A stretch of 64,000 nt of DNA from positions 55,715 to 119,714 of the forward strand of contig NZ_KB899705.1 in the NCBI RefSeq assembly GCF_000378445.1, in the 5' to 3' direction. The position numbers and the translations under genes were made by a program. The DNA comes from Deinococcus aquatilis DSM 23025. GTDB taxonomy: Bacteria; Deinococcota; Deinococci; Deinococcales; Deinococcaceae. The notes below the pieces were generated by a model. It was given only the letters and a program-made list of their open reading frames with translations, was not told where the DNA came from and made no database searches. Below are positions 47,785-60,976 of the stretch, in pieces (within the stretch, counting starts at the first letter, position 1; every line of letters starts with the position of its first letter).

Positions 47785-48488
47785 CTAGCCTCCCAGATAG
47801 GCCTGCAAGACCCGCTCATCGCTGACCAGTTCGGCACTGTTGCCCTGCAAGGTCAGTTGGCCTGCATCCAGCACGTAGGTGCGGTGACTGCTCTGCATCG
47901 CCAGCCGCGCATTCTGTTCGACCAGCAAAATCGTCACGCCCTGCGCGTTCAGCTCGCGGATGATGTCGAAGATTTCGCGGACGATGATGGGCGCGAGGCC
48001 GAGGCTGGGTTCGTCCAGCAGCAGCAGTTTGGGACGGCTCATCAGGGCGCGGGCAATGGCGAGCATCTGCTGCTCTCCGCCCGACAGCGTTCCAGCCATC
48101 TGGTTTCGGCGTTCACCCAGGCGGGGAAAACGGCCATACATCCGTTCTATGTCGGTCTTCACCTCGGCGTTGCTGCGGGTGTAGCCGCCCAGCTCCAGGT
48201 TGTCCTGGATGCTCTGGCGGGCCAGCACCTGCCGCCCTTCCGGACTCTGCGCGATGCCCAGCTTGACGGCTTCGTCGGCGGGCAGCCGGGTAATGTCGCG
48301 GCCCATGAAGGTAATTCGGCCCGCTACCGGCTTCAGCAGGCGCGACACGGCCCGTAGCGTGGTCGTTTTGCCCGCACCGTTGGCCCCGATCAGGGTCACG
48401 ACCTCGCCCTCGTTCACGGTCACGCTCAGGTCACGCACCGCCTGAATCGCGCCGTAATTCACGCTCATATTCTCAATGCTCAGCAGTG

Positions 48489-48492
<4 letters not shown>
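47785..48492 (-). CDS. livF: Branched-chain amino acid ABC transporter ATP-binding protein LivF
   Basis: Second ATPase of a hydrophobic amino acid transporter; 235 residues. Walker A GANGAGKTT, the Q loop SPEGRQVL, the signature LSGGEQQMLAIARAL, Walker B LLLLDEPSLGLAP and the H loop LVEQNA are complete. Its start overlaps the livG stop by four bases. Last gene of the liv operon. Confidence 0.95.
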
Positions 48493-49282
<790 letters not shown>

Positions 49283-49286
<4 letters not shown>

Positions 49287-50221
49287 GGTGTGCCCCCTTT
49301 GGCGTCGGTGGTGGGGGCCACAGGTGGGCGGGATGGGGGCGGCGATCTGCGGAGTTTGCCCAGTGCACCCACGATGCCCTGCGGCAGATACAGGCTGGCC
49401 ACCACCAACACGAGGCCGTTGATGACCAGACGCCAGTCCTGCAAGAAACGCAGAAGTTCCGGCACGGCGGTCAGGAGTGCCCCGCCCACCACCGGCCCCC
49501 ACATGCTGCGCGAACCGCCGATCAGCACGAAGGCGAGGATAGCAATCGAGGCGTCGAAGGTGCCCTGCTTGGCATTCCAGGTGTTCAGAAACGGCGCACT
49601 CATGGACCCGACGATGCCTGCGATGACGGCCCCGATCACGAAGGCCAGCACCTTGTATTGGGTTGGCGGCACGCCCATTGCGTCCGCCGCCAGTTCATCT
49701 TCCCGAATGGCCCGGAAAGCACGGCCCACACGTGATTTTTGGAGCATATAGGTGAAAGCCAGCACCAGCAGCAGCATCGGCCCGAAAATCAGCAGGTATT
49801 GCCAGCGGTCCTGAAAGCCGAAGGTCTGCGGAATGCCGAAAATGCCGATGGCTCCACCGGTGATGCTCAGGTTCAGGGCCACCACACGCAGGATTTCAAT
49901 GAAGGCGATGGTGGCGAGCGCCAGATAGATGCCGCGCAGCCGCAGTGCCGGAACGCCCACGATCACGCCTGCCAGAGCGCACAGCAGGCCCGCCGCCAGC
50001 CAGGTCAGTGGGAATATCCCGTTTCCCAGCGTGTCGCGCAGGCCAGCGAAGGCCGGATTGGTCAGCATGATGGCCGCCACATATCCGCCCAGCGCATAGA
50101 AGCCGGGGCTGGCAAGGCTCAGTTGCCCAGCCATCAGCGGAAAATACAGACTGAGGCCCAGCAGTCCGGCCTGAATCAGCGTGACCAGCAAAAAGCCGTA
50201 ACTTTGTAGAAAGTCGCTCAT
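49283..50221 (-). CDS. livM: Branched-chain amino acid ABC transporter permease LivM
   Basis: Permease of 312 residues with about ten membrane segments. The [19 protein letters not shown] stretch and [27 protein letters not shown] loop that contacts the ATPases are typical of LivM. A 121 bp gap without a gene separates it from livH. Confidence 0.93.
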
Positions 50222-50342
50222 GGATGACCTAGGTACCGCTGTGAAATCGTAATCGCCAATTCGGATGACATGCCTGTTTTCCCCCTCTGCTGTGCAGCCC
50301 TACAAATTTCAGCCTTCCCCACAAGGATGAAGGAGCCATGTC

Positions 50343-51317
50343 CTACACCTTCTGAATCAGGTTGCGGCCCAGAAGTCCCTGAGGACGCACCAGCAGAATG
50401 ACGAACAGCAGGGCAAAAGCCACTGCGTCTTTGTAGGCGCTGTACTCGGCGGGCACAAAGGCTTCGGCCAGACCGATGACCAGGCCGCCCGCCACCGCAC
50501 CCGGAATGCTGCCCAACCCGCCCAGCACGATCACGGCCAGTCCCTTGAGGCCGTAGACGACACCAAAATATGGCCCTGCCACGCCGAAAGCCGTACCCAC
50601 CAATGTCCCTGCCAGCCCACCCAGAAAGCCCGACAGGAAAAAGGTGATCAGGATAAAGCGGTCGACGCTGATGCCCAGCAGACTCGCGGTGCTGGGGCTT
50701 TCGGCCACCGCCCGCAGCGCCTTGCCGACTTTGGTGCGCCCGATCACGTAGCCCAGCACGGCCAGCATCACCAGACTGACGGCAAAGATGATCAGCTGTA
50801 CGGTGCGGATAATGACGACCTTGTCGCCTATTTTGAAGCTGAGGGCAGGCTGCACCTCACCGTAGGCATCGGAAGGAAAGTTGTAGATTTCTGCGCCCAC
50901 CAGCAGTTGAATCAGGTTGACGACAACCAGCGCCACGCCCAGACTGCTGACCAATGCCAGCAGCGGATCAGCGCCGCGTGAACGCATGGGCCGGAACGCC
51001 AACCGCTCGATCAGTACCGCGACGGCTCCCGCCGCACAGGCGCCCAGAATGGTGGCGAGGCCGAACATCACCGGACTCCCCGAAAAAGGCGAGCCGTCTG
51101 GAAACAGATTGATGCCCTTCAGGAGGCCGTTGTTTTCAAATTGCCCGACCACCAGCGTATAGGTAAAGTACGCGCCCAGAGTAAAAACAGCCCCGTGTGC
51201 GAAGTTGATGATGCCCAGAATAGAGAAGACCAGTGTGTATCCAAGCGCAAAAATGGCGTAGACACTGCCGATTGCCAGCCCGTTCATCAGGTTTTGTACA
51301 AATGAACTCAGTTCCAT
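50343..51317 (-). CDS. livH: Branched-chain amino acid ABC transporter permease LivH
   Basis: Permease of 324 residues. Typical LivH features: MNGLAIGSVYAIFALGYTLVFSILGIINFAHGAVFTLGAY and the coupling loop KALRAVAESPSTASLLGISVDR. AAGGAG six bases before ATG 51317 (MELSSF) decides the start over a longer frame from 51350. Confidence 0.94.
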   Translation of the reverse strand: MELSSFVQNLMNGLAIGSVYAIFALGYTLVFSILGIINFAHGAVFTLGAYFTYTLVVGQFENNGLLKGINLFPDGSPFSGSPVMFGLATILGACAAGAVAVLIERLAFRPMRSRGADPLLALVSSLGVALVVVNLIQLLVGAEIYNFPSDAYGEVQPALSFKIGDKVVIIRTVQLIIFAVSLVMLAVLGYVIGRTKVGKALRAVAESPSTASLLGISVDRFILITFFLSGFLGGLAGTLVGTAFGVAGPYFGVVYGLKGLAVIVLGGLGSIPGAVAGGLVIGLAEAFVPAEYSAYKDAVAFALLFVILLVRPQGLLGRNLIQKV

Positions 51318-51406
51318 AAGCTCTCCTTGCAGGCCCACCAAGCTCATCAAATCAAGACTTTTCCAGATTCACGTGATCAATGACCGCTGCACTCAATCAA
51401 TACTAT

Positions 51407-51447
51407 GCCGCCCACATTCAGCCCTGATTTTGCTGAATGTGGGCGGC
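51407..51447 (-). promoter_or_regulatory. Intercistronic hairpin between livK and livH
   Basis: GCCGCCCACATTCAGC and GCTGAATGTGGGCGGC form a perfect 16 bp stem with a nine base loop. No U run follows on the minus strand, so it looks like an RNA-processing or 3'-end-protecting hairpin that lets the binding protein be made in excess, rather than a simple terminator. Confidence 0.8.
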
Positions 51448-51472
51448 GCTGACGATCTGAATTGATCCGGCC

Positions 51473-52645
<1,173 letters not shown>

Positions 52646-52825
52646 GAATGATCCCCCTGCACAATCTTCCTATTCGGGCAAGATTGAACGGCCACGCCCC
52701 TTAAACTTTTCTTAAGGATGCGCTGTTTTTAAGATGCGTTCACTATCGGGCGAGATGTGGCTCAAGTCAAGCCAGAACGCACAAAATGAGGCTCAAAAGG
52801 AAGCTTCGTTACAGGATGCCTTCGC

Positions 52826-54551
<1,726 letters not shown>

Positions 54552-54559
<8 letters not shown>

Positions 54560-55337
54560 GACGCACCCGGCCTGCGTAGTTCACCACGCGGCCCCCCACA
54601 TCGTGAATCTGCTTGAGGGCCTCGGTAAAGTGGTAGCCCACTTCCTGCGGGCTATGGGCGTCGCTGCCCAGCACAAAGCCGATGCCCCGTTCGGCGGCGG
54701 CGCGGGTCAGGTCGGGGGCGGGGTAGGCTTCGCGCACGGGTTTTCTCCAGCCTGCGGTATTGAAATCGAGGCTCAGGCCACGTTCGGCCACCACGTCCAG
54801 CGCGTGCAGGGCCGCGTAGCCGTCTGGGTCGCGGTGCCCGAATTTTTTGGGCAGATCGAAGTGGCCCAGCGCGTCAAAAAGTCCGGTGCGGGCCGCGCCT
54901 TCCATCAGCGCGTAATAGTGGCGGTAGAGGCTGCCCAGATCGCGGGCGTCGTATTCGGCCACAAACTCCGGGTTATCGAAGCCCCACGCGCCGATGTAAT
55001 GCACGCTGCCGATCACGTAATCCCAGGAATGAGCTTCCAGCACGCCTTCGACAAAGCGTTCGGTGCCGGGATGATAGTCGGCCTCCAGCCCCAGCCGCAC
55101 TTCCAGCCGCCCTGCAAAGGCTTCGCGGGCAGCCAGAACGCTGTCGATGTACTCCTGCAACTGGCCTTGCTGCATGCGCCACGGCGCGTCGTACCAGGCG
55201 GGCATGGGCATGTGATCGGTAAAACAGACCCCGCTGAGGCCCGCGTCCAGCGCCGCCTGCGCGTATTCGGTGGGCGTGCCTGCCGCGTGCCCACACAGCG
55301 GCGTATGCATATGCGAATCGAAGAGGGCGAGCGTCAT
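54552..55337 (-). CDS. Histidinol-phosphatase, PHP type
   Basis: Protein of 261 residues of the HisJ/HisK class, which releases phosphate from histidinol phosphate. PHP metal motifs are DSHMHTPLCGH (5-17), FTDHMP, GLEADY, GSVHYI, GHFDLPKK, DFNTAGW and GSDAHSP. The start at 55337 follows TACCCT (55345-55350) by seven bases. polX is translated in overlap with its end, so two PHP proteins are made together. Confidence 0.88.
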
Positions 55338-55397
55338 GGAAACTAGGGTACTCGGTGGGCCGGGTGGGAAGAGGGCGGAAGCTGTAGGGCACTGGCT

Positions 55398-56420
55398 TTA
55401 GGCTGAGTTTGGATCAGGCTCATCCGGCCAGCCCGCCGGAAAACTGGTGGCCGGAAAGATGGCCCGCGCCGCCGCCAAAAATTCGGGCCAGCGCTCTGGG
55501 CGGTAGCGGCGCGAGAGGTGCAGCAACACCAACTGCTCCACGCCCGCTGCGGCTGCCAGTGCCGCGCCCTGCTCTACGGTGGTGTGATGGTGGCGCTCAG
55601 CCAGAGCCGCGTCTTCGGGCAGATACTGCGCTTCCAGATACAACGTCTGCACGCCTGCCAGCCTGGGGGCCAGCCGTTCCCGTTCGGCGGGCGTCAGCAG
55701 AAAGTCGGTGAGGTAGGCAAAACTCTGCCCCGGCGTGTGCTGAAGCAGGTGTGCTTTGAGGGCGGCGGCATCGTGCGGCACGCCGTTGACGTCCAGTATT
55801 CCCTCTGCCCCAGCTTTCAGTTGTGCCAGCCATGCGCCCGGTTTCAGGCCAAGTTGGGCCAGTGCGCCCGTGTTCACGGTCATTCGGCCCGCCTCGCGCA
55901 CCACATAGCCCAAGCTCACGCCGTGGTGGTGCAGTGGCAGGGCTTCTACGCTGAATTGCGGCGTTTCCAGAATCAGCCCGCCGTGTGCTCGCTGCCCCTC
56001 GTCGTGCGCCACTTCAAAGGCTTCGTGGGCATCAAAGCGGTAGGAGTGAATGTGGTGCTCGTGTACGTCGTGGACGTGCCAGACGCCGCGCAACTCGGGG
56101 GCATGGTTCCACCAGTAACCCCGGAATCGGTGAGACAGAATCCGGGCTGTTCCCGGCGGTCCCCACACCTGATTTCCAGCCGTGGCCGCCGCTGGCCGAT
56201 CAAAAAGAGCGCGAAACAGCCCATCGAACCCGCCGACATGATCCATGTGCAAGTGCGAAAACAGCACCGCGTCTACCGCCTGCAAATGGCCGAACGGTAC
56301 GGCGTCCAGCGTGCCCGCGCCGCAGTCCAGCAGCAGCCGGGTCTGGCTCTGCCCACCGTCCAGCGTGGCCCACAGCGCATTGTCCTCGGCGGGGCGGCCC
56401 AGCACATCAACATTCAACAT
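55398..56420 (-). CDS. RNase Z-like metallo-beta-lactamase-fold protein
   Basis: Protein of 340 residues. SHLHMDHVGG (about residue 56) is the main metal motif, with further ligands in LHHHGVSLGY, YLTDF and HLSRRY. The overall layout is RNase Z/ElaC-like, so tRNA 3'-end processing or another phosphodiester is likely. TAGGGT lies six bases before the ATG. It is divergent from argF. Confidence 0.82.
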   Translation of the reverse strand: MLNVDVLGRPAEDNALWATLDGGQSQTRLLLDCGAGTLDAVPFGHLQAVDAVLFSHLHMDHVGGFDGLFRALFDRPAAATAGNQVWGPPGTARILSHRFRGYWWNHAPELRGVWHVHDVHEHHIHSYRFDAHEAFEVAHDEGQRAHGGLILETPQFSVEALPLHHHGVSLGYVVREAGRMTVNTGALAQLGLKPGAWLAQLKAGAEGILDVNGVPHDAAALKAHLLQHTPGQSFAYLTDFLLTPAERERLAPRLAGVQTLYLEAQYLPEDAALAERHHHTTVEQGAALAAAAGVEQLVLLHLSRRYRPERWPEFLAAARAIFPATSFPAGWPDEPDPNSA

Positions 56421-56485
56421 GGCGTTACCCTAACGGCCTTCACGCGGCAGAGGCTAGAGGCCGAATTGCCTAATACGGCCTTCGC

Positions 56486-56527
56486 TGCAATTAAATGCAA
56501 CCAGAATGCATAATCTTCCTGTATACT
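56486..56527 (+). promoter_or_regulatory. argF promoter with ARG-box-like sites
   Basis: TGCAATTAAATGCA (56486-56499) fits the ArgR half-site pattern TG-N-AT..AT-N-CA at 11 of 14 key positions. A weaker second match (AATGCATAATCTTCCTGT) follows and overlaps the TATACT -10 box at 56522-56527. ArgR control is inferred. Confidence 0.5.
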
Positions 56528-56535
56528 CCCCGTCT

Positions 56536-57591
56536 ATGCCGAAGGACAGCAAGGCCACCAACACAACGAAACAGTCGGGTAAAGCAGGCAAGAAGGCAGC
56601 CCCAGCAGCGGTTGCTCAGGCTGCGGCTCCCTTTCTGCACACGCCTGAAAGCTTGCCCGCCCCCGTGCTGGCAGGCCGCGACTTCCTGAGCAATCTGGAT
56701 ATGAGCGCGGCTGAATTGCGCGTGGTCATGGACACCGCCCATTCGATGCGCCGGGGCGAGTGGCGCGGCGTGAAACCGCTGTCGGGCCTCAGCATGGCGC
56801 TGGTGTTCGAGAAGGCCAGCTTGCGAACCCGCACCACCTTCGACGTGGGGATGTATCAGCTTGGTGGGCATGCCATCACGCTCAGCAACGCCGAAATCGG
56901 CCTCGGCACCCGCGAGCGCGTATCGGATGTGGCCCGCAATCTGGAACGCTGGGTCGATGGCGTGATGGGCCGCGTGTATCTCCAGCAGACCCTGCATGAA
57001 CTTGCAGACCACGCCTCCATTCCAATCATCAACGGGCTGTCGGACATGCTGCACCCGGCGCAACTGCTGGCCGATTATCAGACCATCGAGCAGGAATTCG
57101 GCACCGATCTGAGGGGCAAGCGCGTGGTGTACATCGGAGACGGCAACAACCTCGCCAACAGCCACATTCACATGGGCATCCTGACCGGAACAGAAGTCAC
57201 CATCGTCACCCCGGTGGGCTACGAACCCAACGGCGCAGTGCTGATGGACGCCGTGAAGCGCGGCGCGAACGTAACCCTGACCAACGATCTGGGGGCCATC
57301 GAGGGCGCAGACGTGCTGTATACCGACGTGTGGATCAGCATGGGACAGGAAGCCGAGGCCGATATTCGCCGCCGCGCTTTTCAGGGCTATCAGGTCACGC
57401 CGCAGATGCTGGATACGCTCGCACCACACGGCATTTTCCTGCACTGCCTGCCCGCCCACTACGGTGAAGAAACCGTGCCGGAAGCCACCGAGCACCCCAA
57501 GAGCCGCGTCTTCGATCAGGCCGAAAACCGCCTGCACGCCCAGAAAGCCCTGATGTATCACCTGCTGGGGGCGACCAAACCGCGTTGGTAG
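56536..57591 (+). CDS. argF: Ornithine carbamoyltransferase
   Basis: Makes citrulline from ornithine and carbamoyl phosphate. Length 351 residues with an Ala/Lys-rich N-terminal tail of about 35 residues. Motifs: EKASLRTRTTFDVG (carbamoyl-phosphate site, SLRTR for the usual STRTR), MLHPAQLLADYQTI, GDGNNLANSHI, DVWISMGQE and HCLPAHYGEE. ATG 56536 follows TATACT by eight bases, and a start at 56506 would lie upstream of that box. Confidence 0.96.
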   Translation: MPKDSKATNTTKQSGKAGKKAAPAAVAQAAAPFLHTPESLPAPVLAGRDFLSNLDMSAAELRVVMDTAHSMRRGEWRGVKPLSGLSMALVFEKASLRTRTTFDVGMYQLGGHAITLSNAEIGLGTRERVSDVARNLERWVDGVMGRVYLQQTLHELADHASIPIINGLSDMLHPAQLLADYQTIEQEFGTDLRGKRVVYIGDGNNLANSHIHMGILTGTEVTIVTPVGYEPNGAVLMDAVKRGANVTLTNDLGAIEGADVLYTDVWISMGQEAEADIRRRAFQGYQVTPQMLDTLAPHGIFLHCLPAHYGEETVPEATEHPKSRVFDQAENRLHAQKALMYHLLGATKPRW

Positions 57592-57594
57592 GGG

Positions 57595-57664
57595 ATGGGT
57601 TGTAGGTTGTGGGGAGTAGGCACTGGGAAAAGAGTGGTGGACGCTGAGGTGTTGCCCTTCCCAC
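57595..57664. repeat. Repeat family A, copy 3
   Basis: GGGTTGTAGGTTGTGGGGAG, then CACTGGGAAAAGAGTGG, AGGTGTTGCCC (inverted core, 57647-57657) and TTCCCACTTG. It lies between argF and the promoter of the acetyltransferase gene. Confidence 0.6.
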
Positions 57665-57680
57665 TTGATACGCTTCCCCC

Positions 57681-58214
57681 ATGCTCCGCCCCCTTCTTCG
57701 CCCTCTCCTTCCTGCCGATGCCCCGGCCCTGTGCGCCTACCGCAACCATCCCGTTGTAGCGCTCTATCAGGGCTGGGCGCTGCCGTACACGCTGGCCGAC
57801 GCCGAAGCTCTGGTCACGGCCATGCAGGGCCGCACTCTGGGGCAGGACGGCTGGACGCAGGTGGCCCTTGCCGATGCCCAGACCGATGAACTGCTGGGAG
57901 ATTTCGCCGTGCGCGGTCTGGGCCAGCAGGCCGAACTGGGCGTGACGTTGGCACCGCCAGCACAGGGACGCGGCCTCGCGTCGCAGGGGCTGAGGCTGGT
58001 GCTGGAGCATTTATTCGGTGTTCGGGGGCTGCACCGCGTCTATGCCAGCATCGACCCGCGCAACCACGCCGCCGCCCTGCTGCTCCGGGCCGGATTCCGG
58101 CATGAGGGCACCACCCGCCAGAGCTACTGGCACCGGGGAGAGTGGACGGACGACGCTGTTTATGGGCTGCTTCACAGTGAATGGCGAGCGCAAGCCATGC
58201 AGGAGAACTTATGA
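57681..58214 (+). CDS. GNAT acetyltransferase, RimJ/RimL type
   Basis: Protein of 177 residues with the GNAT fold. The acetyl-CoA loop is [23 protein letters not shown], followed by [24 protein letters not shown]. It resembles RimJ/RimL-type N-acetyltransferases, not the usual ArgA or ArgJ. TACGCT (57669-57674) ends six bases before the ATG, and argC overlaps its stop (ATGA), so it leads the argC operon. A role in arginine metabolism is possible from context only. Confidence 0.85.
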   Translation: MLRPLLRPLLPADAPALCAYRNHPVVALYQGWALPYTLADAEALVTAMQGRTLGQDGWTQVALADAQTDELLGDFAVRGLGQQAELGVTLAPPAQGRGLASQGLRLVLEHLFGVRGLHRVYASIDPRNHAAALLLRAGFRHEGTTRQSYWHRGEWTDDAVYGLLHSEWRAQAMQENL

Positions 58215-59143
58215 CATCCACTTCAACACCCAAGATTTTCATAGATGGCGAGGCCGGAACCACGGGTCTGCAAATTCGGCAACGTTTGGCAGGCCGCACC
58301 GACCTTGAGGTGCTGAGCATCGACCCGGCCCGCCGCAAAGACCCGCAGGCCCGCGCCGAACTGCTGAACGCCGCCGACCTGAGCATTCTGTGCCTGCACG
58401 ATGACGCCGCCCGCGAAGCTGTAACGCTGACCACCAATCCGCAGGCCCGCCTGCTGGACGCCAGCACCGCGCACCGGGTAGACGCGGGCTGGGCCTTCGG
58501 TTTTCCCGAACTGAATGTGGGCCAGGCCGAGCGCATCCGTACGGCCCGGTTCGTCTCCAATCCCGGCTGCTACAGCACGGGCGCGATTGCGCTGCTTGCG
58601 CCCCTCACGGCGGCGGGCCTGCTTCCTTCCGACCATCCGGTGCATATTCAGGGCTACAGCGGCTACAGCGGTGGAGGCCGCGCCCTCGTCGATGCCCACG
58701 AGCAGGATCAGCCTCACCCCATGCGCGGCGAGTTCCTGAGCTACGGCCTCACGCTCGATCACAAGCACCTTCCCGAGATGATGCGCTACGGCGGCCTGAC
58801 CCGCACGCCTATTTTTGTGCCCAACGTGGGCGCGTGGGCGCAGGGCATGACCGTCACCGTGCCGCTGCATCTGGAAGAACTGGGCCTCAGTGCCGAGCAG
58901 ATTCACGCCGCCCTGATGAACCACTATGCGGGCCAGAAGTTCGTGCGGGTGGTGCCGCCTGCCCAGAATCCAGCCATTCTGGATCCCCAGACGCTGAACG
59001 GCACCAATGATCTGGAATTGTTCGTGTATGCCAGCGGAGATGGGAACCGCGTGCTGCTGGCCGCCCGCCTCGACAATCTGGGCAAAGGAGCCAGTGGGGC
59101 CGCCGTGCAGAACCTGAACCTGATGCTGGGGCTGGCCGGATGA
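58211..59143 (+). CDS. argC: N-acetyl-gamma-glutamyl-phosphate reductase, type 2
   Basis: Third enzyme of arginine synthesis; 310 residues. The N-terminal [14 protein letters not shown] nucleotide site, active-site Cys120 in [26 protein letters not shown] and the C-terminal [30 protein letters not shown] identify the short type 2 ArgC. It starts in an ATGA overlap with the acetyltransferase stop, with GGAG upstream. Confidence 0.95.
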   Translation: MTSTSTPKIFIDGEAGTTGLQIRQRLAGRTDLEVLSIDPARRKDPQARAELLNAADLSILCLHDDAAREAVTLTTNPQARLLDASTAHRVDAGWAFGFPELNVGQAERIRTARFVSNPGCYSTGAIALLAPLTAAGLLPSDHPVHIQGYSGYSGGGRALVDAHEQDQPHPMRGEFLSYGLTLDHKHLPEMMRYGGLTRTPIFVPNVGAWAQGMTVTVPLHLEELGLSAEQIHAALMNHYAGQKFVRVVPPAQNPAILDPQTLNGTNDLELFVYASGDGNRVLLAARLDNLGKGASGAAVQNLNLMLGLAG

Positions 59144-60003
59144 CCGCGCAGCGCGGGCCGAGCCAGCCGCCGATCAGCAAAGACACGCAGTTGTGTATGA
59201 GCCTATCGGCTCGCCCCGGCAACTTCGGCACGCGCTTTCATAACCACCTGTACGGCGCGTTGGGCCTCGATTTCGTGTACAAGGCCTTCACCACCACCGA
59301 CCTGCCCGCCGCCGTCGCCGGAATCCGGGCGCTGGGCATTCGCGGGTGCGCGGTGTCTATGCCCTTCAAAGAAGCCTGCATTCCTTACCTGGACCGGTTG
59401 GATGCTTCCGCCGCCGTGCTGCAATCGGTGAATACCATCGTGAATGAAGGTGGCGTGCTGCACGCCTACAACACCGATTATCTGGCGGTGCGGCAATTGT
59501 TGGCCCAGCACCAGCTTGACCCGGCCCTGCGGTTCGTGTTGCGTGGCAGCGGCGGCATGGCGCGGGCGGTGGCGTTTGCCCTGCGCGACGCCGGATTCAG
59601 TTCCGGCACCATTCTGGCCCGCAACGAGGTAGCGGGGCGGGCACTGGCCCACGACCTGGGTCATCAGCACGGCCAATTCATGTGGCAGCCGGAGCACTGG
59701 CAACCGCCCCCAGAAGAAGCCCAACTGCTGATCAATGTGACCCCCATCGGCATGGCGGGCGGCCCGGAAGCGGCGGCGGTTGCTTTTACCCCGGCCCAGA
59801 TCGCGGGGGCAGTAGCTGTGTTCGATGTGGTGGCCCTTCCCGCCGAAACGCCGCTGATCCGGGCAGCCCGCGCACAGGGCAAACCCGTGATCACCGGGGC
59901 AGAGGTCATAGCGTTGCAGGCGCTCGAACAGTTCGTGTTGTACACGGGGATTCGGCCCAGTGCCGAGCAGGTGCAGGCTGCTGCCGCGTTCGCCCGTTCA
60001 TAG
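59140..60003 (+). CDS. Shikimate dehydrogenase-like oxidoreductase
   Basis: Protein of 287 residues of the AroE family, of the [18 protein letters not shown] subtype (SdhL/HI0607-like). The catalytic lysine is Lys77 in [31 protein letters not shown] and [15 protein letters not shown] supply substrate and NADP sites. It may act on shikimate or a related acid. Start overlaps the argC stop. Enzymes of two pathways thus share an operon. Confidence 0.85.
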   Translation: MTAQRGPSQPPISKDTQLCMSLSARPGNFGTRFHNHLYGALGLDFVYKAFTTTDLPAAVAGIRALGIRGCAVSMPFKEACIPYLDRLDASAAVLQSVNTIVNEGGVLHAYNTDYLAVRQLLAQHQLDPALRFVLRGSGGMARAVAFALRDAGFSSGTILARNEVAGRALAHDLGHQHGQFMWQPEHWQPPPEEAQLLINVTPIGMAGGPEAAAVAFTPAQIAGAVAVFDVVALPAETPLIRAARAQGKPVITGAEVIALQALEQFVLYTGIRPSAEQVQAAAAFARS

Positions 60004-60020
60004 GTTGACCTATACCAATG

Positions 60021-60047
60021 ACGGCTCCTCATACACGTAGGAGCCGT
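60021..60047 (+). terminator. Hairpin after the argC operon
   Basis: ACGGCTCCT pairs with AGGAGCCGT; only TGTC follows, so it is a weak terminator or 3'-end hairpin. Confidence 0.6.
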
Positions 60048-60222
60048 TGTCTGAGATGAACAGAGAAGCGGCGAGAAGGGTGAGGGTCGAACGGCAGTCC
60101 TGTCAAGCATCAGGAAACCGTCAGACAAGCATCAGCGGGTCTTCGCCTGTTGCTCATGCCCTTCCCACTTGTCGGGCGTCCCATAGGAACAACGCGCCAG
60201 CACGGGCGAAAGCGAGGTTCTT

Positions 60223-60501
60223 ATGACCGGAAACGACCAGACCATGACCGACAGCGATCTGCAGACTCTCGACGATAAGGCTATGGAAAGCTTGCGTGCC
60301 CAGATTACCGAGCACCTGCAGGTCAAGGACATTAACGGCGAGCATGTGGGCACCGTGGATCATCTCGACGGCGACCGCATCAAGCTGACCAAATCCGACA
60401 GTCCTGACGGTGAGCATCACTACGTCAACCTGACCGATGTTCGCAGCGCCGATGAAGTGGCGGTCTATCTGAGCAAGACCCGCCAAGAACTCATGTCTTA
60501 A
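60223..60501 (+). CDS. DUF2171 protein
   Basis: Acidic protein of 92 residues. [21 protein letters not shown] and [17 protein letters not shown] give the PRC-barrel-like DUF2171 pattern. Function unknown; the family is common in bacteria that withstand stress. The 10-base direct repeat CAAGCATCAG occurs twice upstream (60104-60113 and 60126-60135). A second ATG at 60244 is possible. Confidence 0.75.
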   Translation: MTGNDQTMTDSDLQTLDDKAMESLRAQITEHLQVKDINGEHVGTVDHLDGDRIKLTKSDSPDGEHHYVNLTDVRSADEVAVYLSKTRQELMS

Positions 60502-60513
60502 GGGCCACACAGG

Positions 60514-60547
60514 TTGGGGGGCAGCGCCGGGTGTGCTGCCCCCCCAA
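60514..60547 (+). terminator. Hairpin between the DUF2171 and YegP-like genes
   Basis: TTGGGGGGCAGC pairs with GCTGCCCCCCAA. It lacks a U run. Confidence 0.6.
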
Positions 60548-60601
60548 CTTGTGCCTCAAAAGATGTAGAGTGAGAAAAATCACATCTCCGGGGGTTCAGA
60601 C

Positions 60602-60922
60602 ATGGCTGGAAAGTTCGTGGTAAAGCGCAGTGGCGACCAATTCATGTTCAATCTGCACGCGGGCAACAGCCAGATCGTGCTGACCAGCGAGCGGTATACC
60701 GCCAGAGCCGGGGCCATGAACGGCGTGGAATCGGTGCAGGCAAATGCCGGAGATGCCAGCCGATATGTGTTGAGCGATAGCGGCCTGCGCTTTAGCCTGA
60801 CGGCCCGCAATGGGCAGGTCATCGGCACCAGCGAAACCTATTCCAGCGAGAGCGCTGCCCGCGCAGGCATGGACGCCGTGGCCCGCGCCGCCGATGGAGC
60901 AGCAGTAGACGACCAGACCTGA
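60602..60922 (+). CDS. YegP-like DUF1508 protein
   Basis: Protein of 106 residues with two tandem DUF1508 units: KFVVKRSGDQFMFNLHAGNSQIVLTSERYTARAGAMNGVESV and SRYVLSDSGLRFSLTARNGQVIGTSETYSSESAARAGMDAV. Each unit has the (F/Y)xFxLxAxNGxx(I/V)xxSExY pattern. Small cytosolic protein of unknown role. A GATGT...ACATC inverted repeat lies upstream (about 60562-60586). Confidence 0.85.
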   Translation: MAGKFVVKRSGDQFMFNLHAGNSQIVLTSERYTARAGAMNGVESVQANAGDASRYVLSDSGLRFSLTARNGQVIGTSETYSSESAARAGMDAVARAADGAAVDDQT

Positions 60923-60976
60923 GGGCGCTGGTTCAGAAGTGCTGGGCCTGAATTTTCCTTCTGCCCACAACCCAGA

